Of a DNA stretch of 64,000 nucleotides, positions 63,952-64,000 are shown piece by piece. The DNA is taken from positions 23,867 to 87,866 of the forward strand of contig CAYLYH010000005.1 in the NCBI GenBank assembly GCA_964388155.1. Reading direction: 5' to 3'. The first letter of the stretch is position 1. Each line of letters starts with the position of its first letter. The notes below the pieces were generated by a model that worked only from the letters and a program-made list of their open reading frames with translations, searched no databases and was not told the origin of the DNA. The translations under genes and the position numbers were made by a program. The stretch is from JACNKV01 sp964388155. GTDB lineage: Bacteria; Fidelibacterota; Marinisomatia; Marinisomatales; JACNKV01.

Positions 63952-64000
<49 letters not shown>

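Overview
The window looks like a scaffold from a Gram-negative bacterium of the Fibrobacterota-Chlorobi-Bacteroidota assemblage. Candidatus Marinimicrobia (Neomarinimicrobiota) or a close relative is my best guess. The reasons are a type IX secretion C-terminal sorting domain with the YPNPFNP motif, a DUF2851 protein typical of that assemblage, a Na+-NQR operon, TonB-dependent and Wza/Wzi-like outer membrane proteins, and heptose-nucleotide synthesis. No rRNA or tRNA gene was seen, so the taxonomy is inference. A 10-N gap at 31620-31629 shows that this is a draft or metagenome-type assembly.

Layout. (1) 49-18596, minus strand: an apparently continuous respiratory superoperon, nuoABCDHIJKLMN (an 11-subunit complex I without NuoEFG), then nqrABCD, a secreted PKD protein with a T9SS tail, nqrE, nqrF and apbE. 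The cargo gene, a relic of a second nqrB, a TTTAGG-type hexamer repeat and CACAGAG-type intergenic repeats all lie in the nqr half, so that half has been rearranged. (2) 18842-20372, plus strand: proline dehydrogenase and a CoA-binding protein. (3) 20444-29987, minus strand: a housekeeping run of serS, plsC, a DUF2851 gene, rfaE2, mltD, sppA, an HU gene, a 31-codon COX24-like gene, xseA, xseB and nadK. (4) 30474-47242: a surface polysaccharide locus. On the plus strand are a polyprenyl-phosphate sugar-1-phosphate transferase (split by the assembly gap) and a Wzi-like barrel. On the minus strand are ugd, rfbC, rfbB, wza, a helix-turn-helix/Wzz fusion, wzy, wzx, two glycosyltransferases, an AAA/DUF4143 ATPase and wecB. 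(5) 47303-47668: a four-helix-bundle gene bracketed by inverted repeats. (6) 47762-59265, minus strand: a second housekeeping run with a C40 peptidase, an HNH nuclease, trpS, scpA, scpB, rluB, cmk, rpsA, a YbbR/CdaR-like gene, tsaD and a vWA membrane protein. (7) 59618-64000: a cobalamin riboswitch controlling a BtuB-like TonB-dependent receptor, then a convergent outer membrane beta-barrel gene.

How the parts work together. Complex I, probably fed by ferredoxin or another donor because the NADH module is absent here, and Na+-NQR (NADH:quinone, Na+-pumping, with flavins attached by ApbE) would both reduce quinone and build ion gradients. The polysaccharide locus encodes a near-complete Wzx/Wzy-type route: an initiating transferase, glycosyltransferases, flippase, polymerase, chain-length control, export channel and surface-anchoring barrel, plus UDP-GlcA, dTDP-sugar and UDP-ManNAc precursor enzymes. 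The riboswitch lowers B12-receptor expression when cobalamin is plentiful.

The most unusual points are the HTH-Wzz fusion, the nuo-nqr superoperon with its invaded nqr half, a dispersed repeat family whose hairpin stems differ but still pair, three proteins (NqrC, XseA, ScpB) whose C-terminal tails are encoded by those repeats, and a riboswitch terminator whose U-tract abuts the start codon. I found no CRISPR array, transposase, prophage or recognised defence system.
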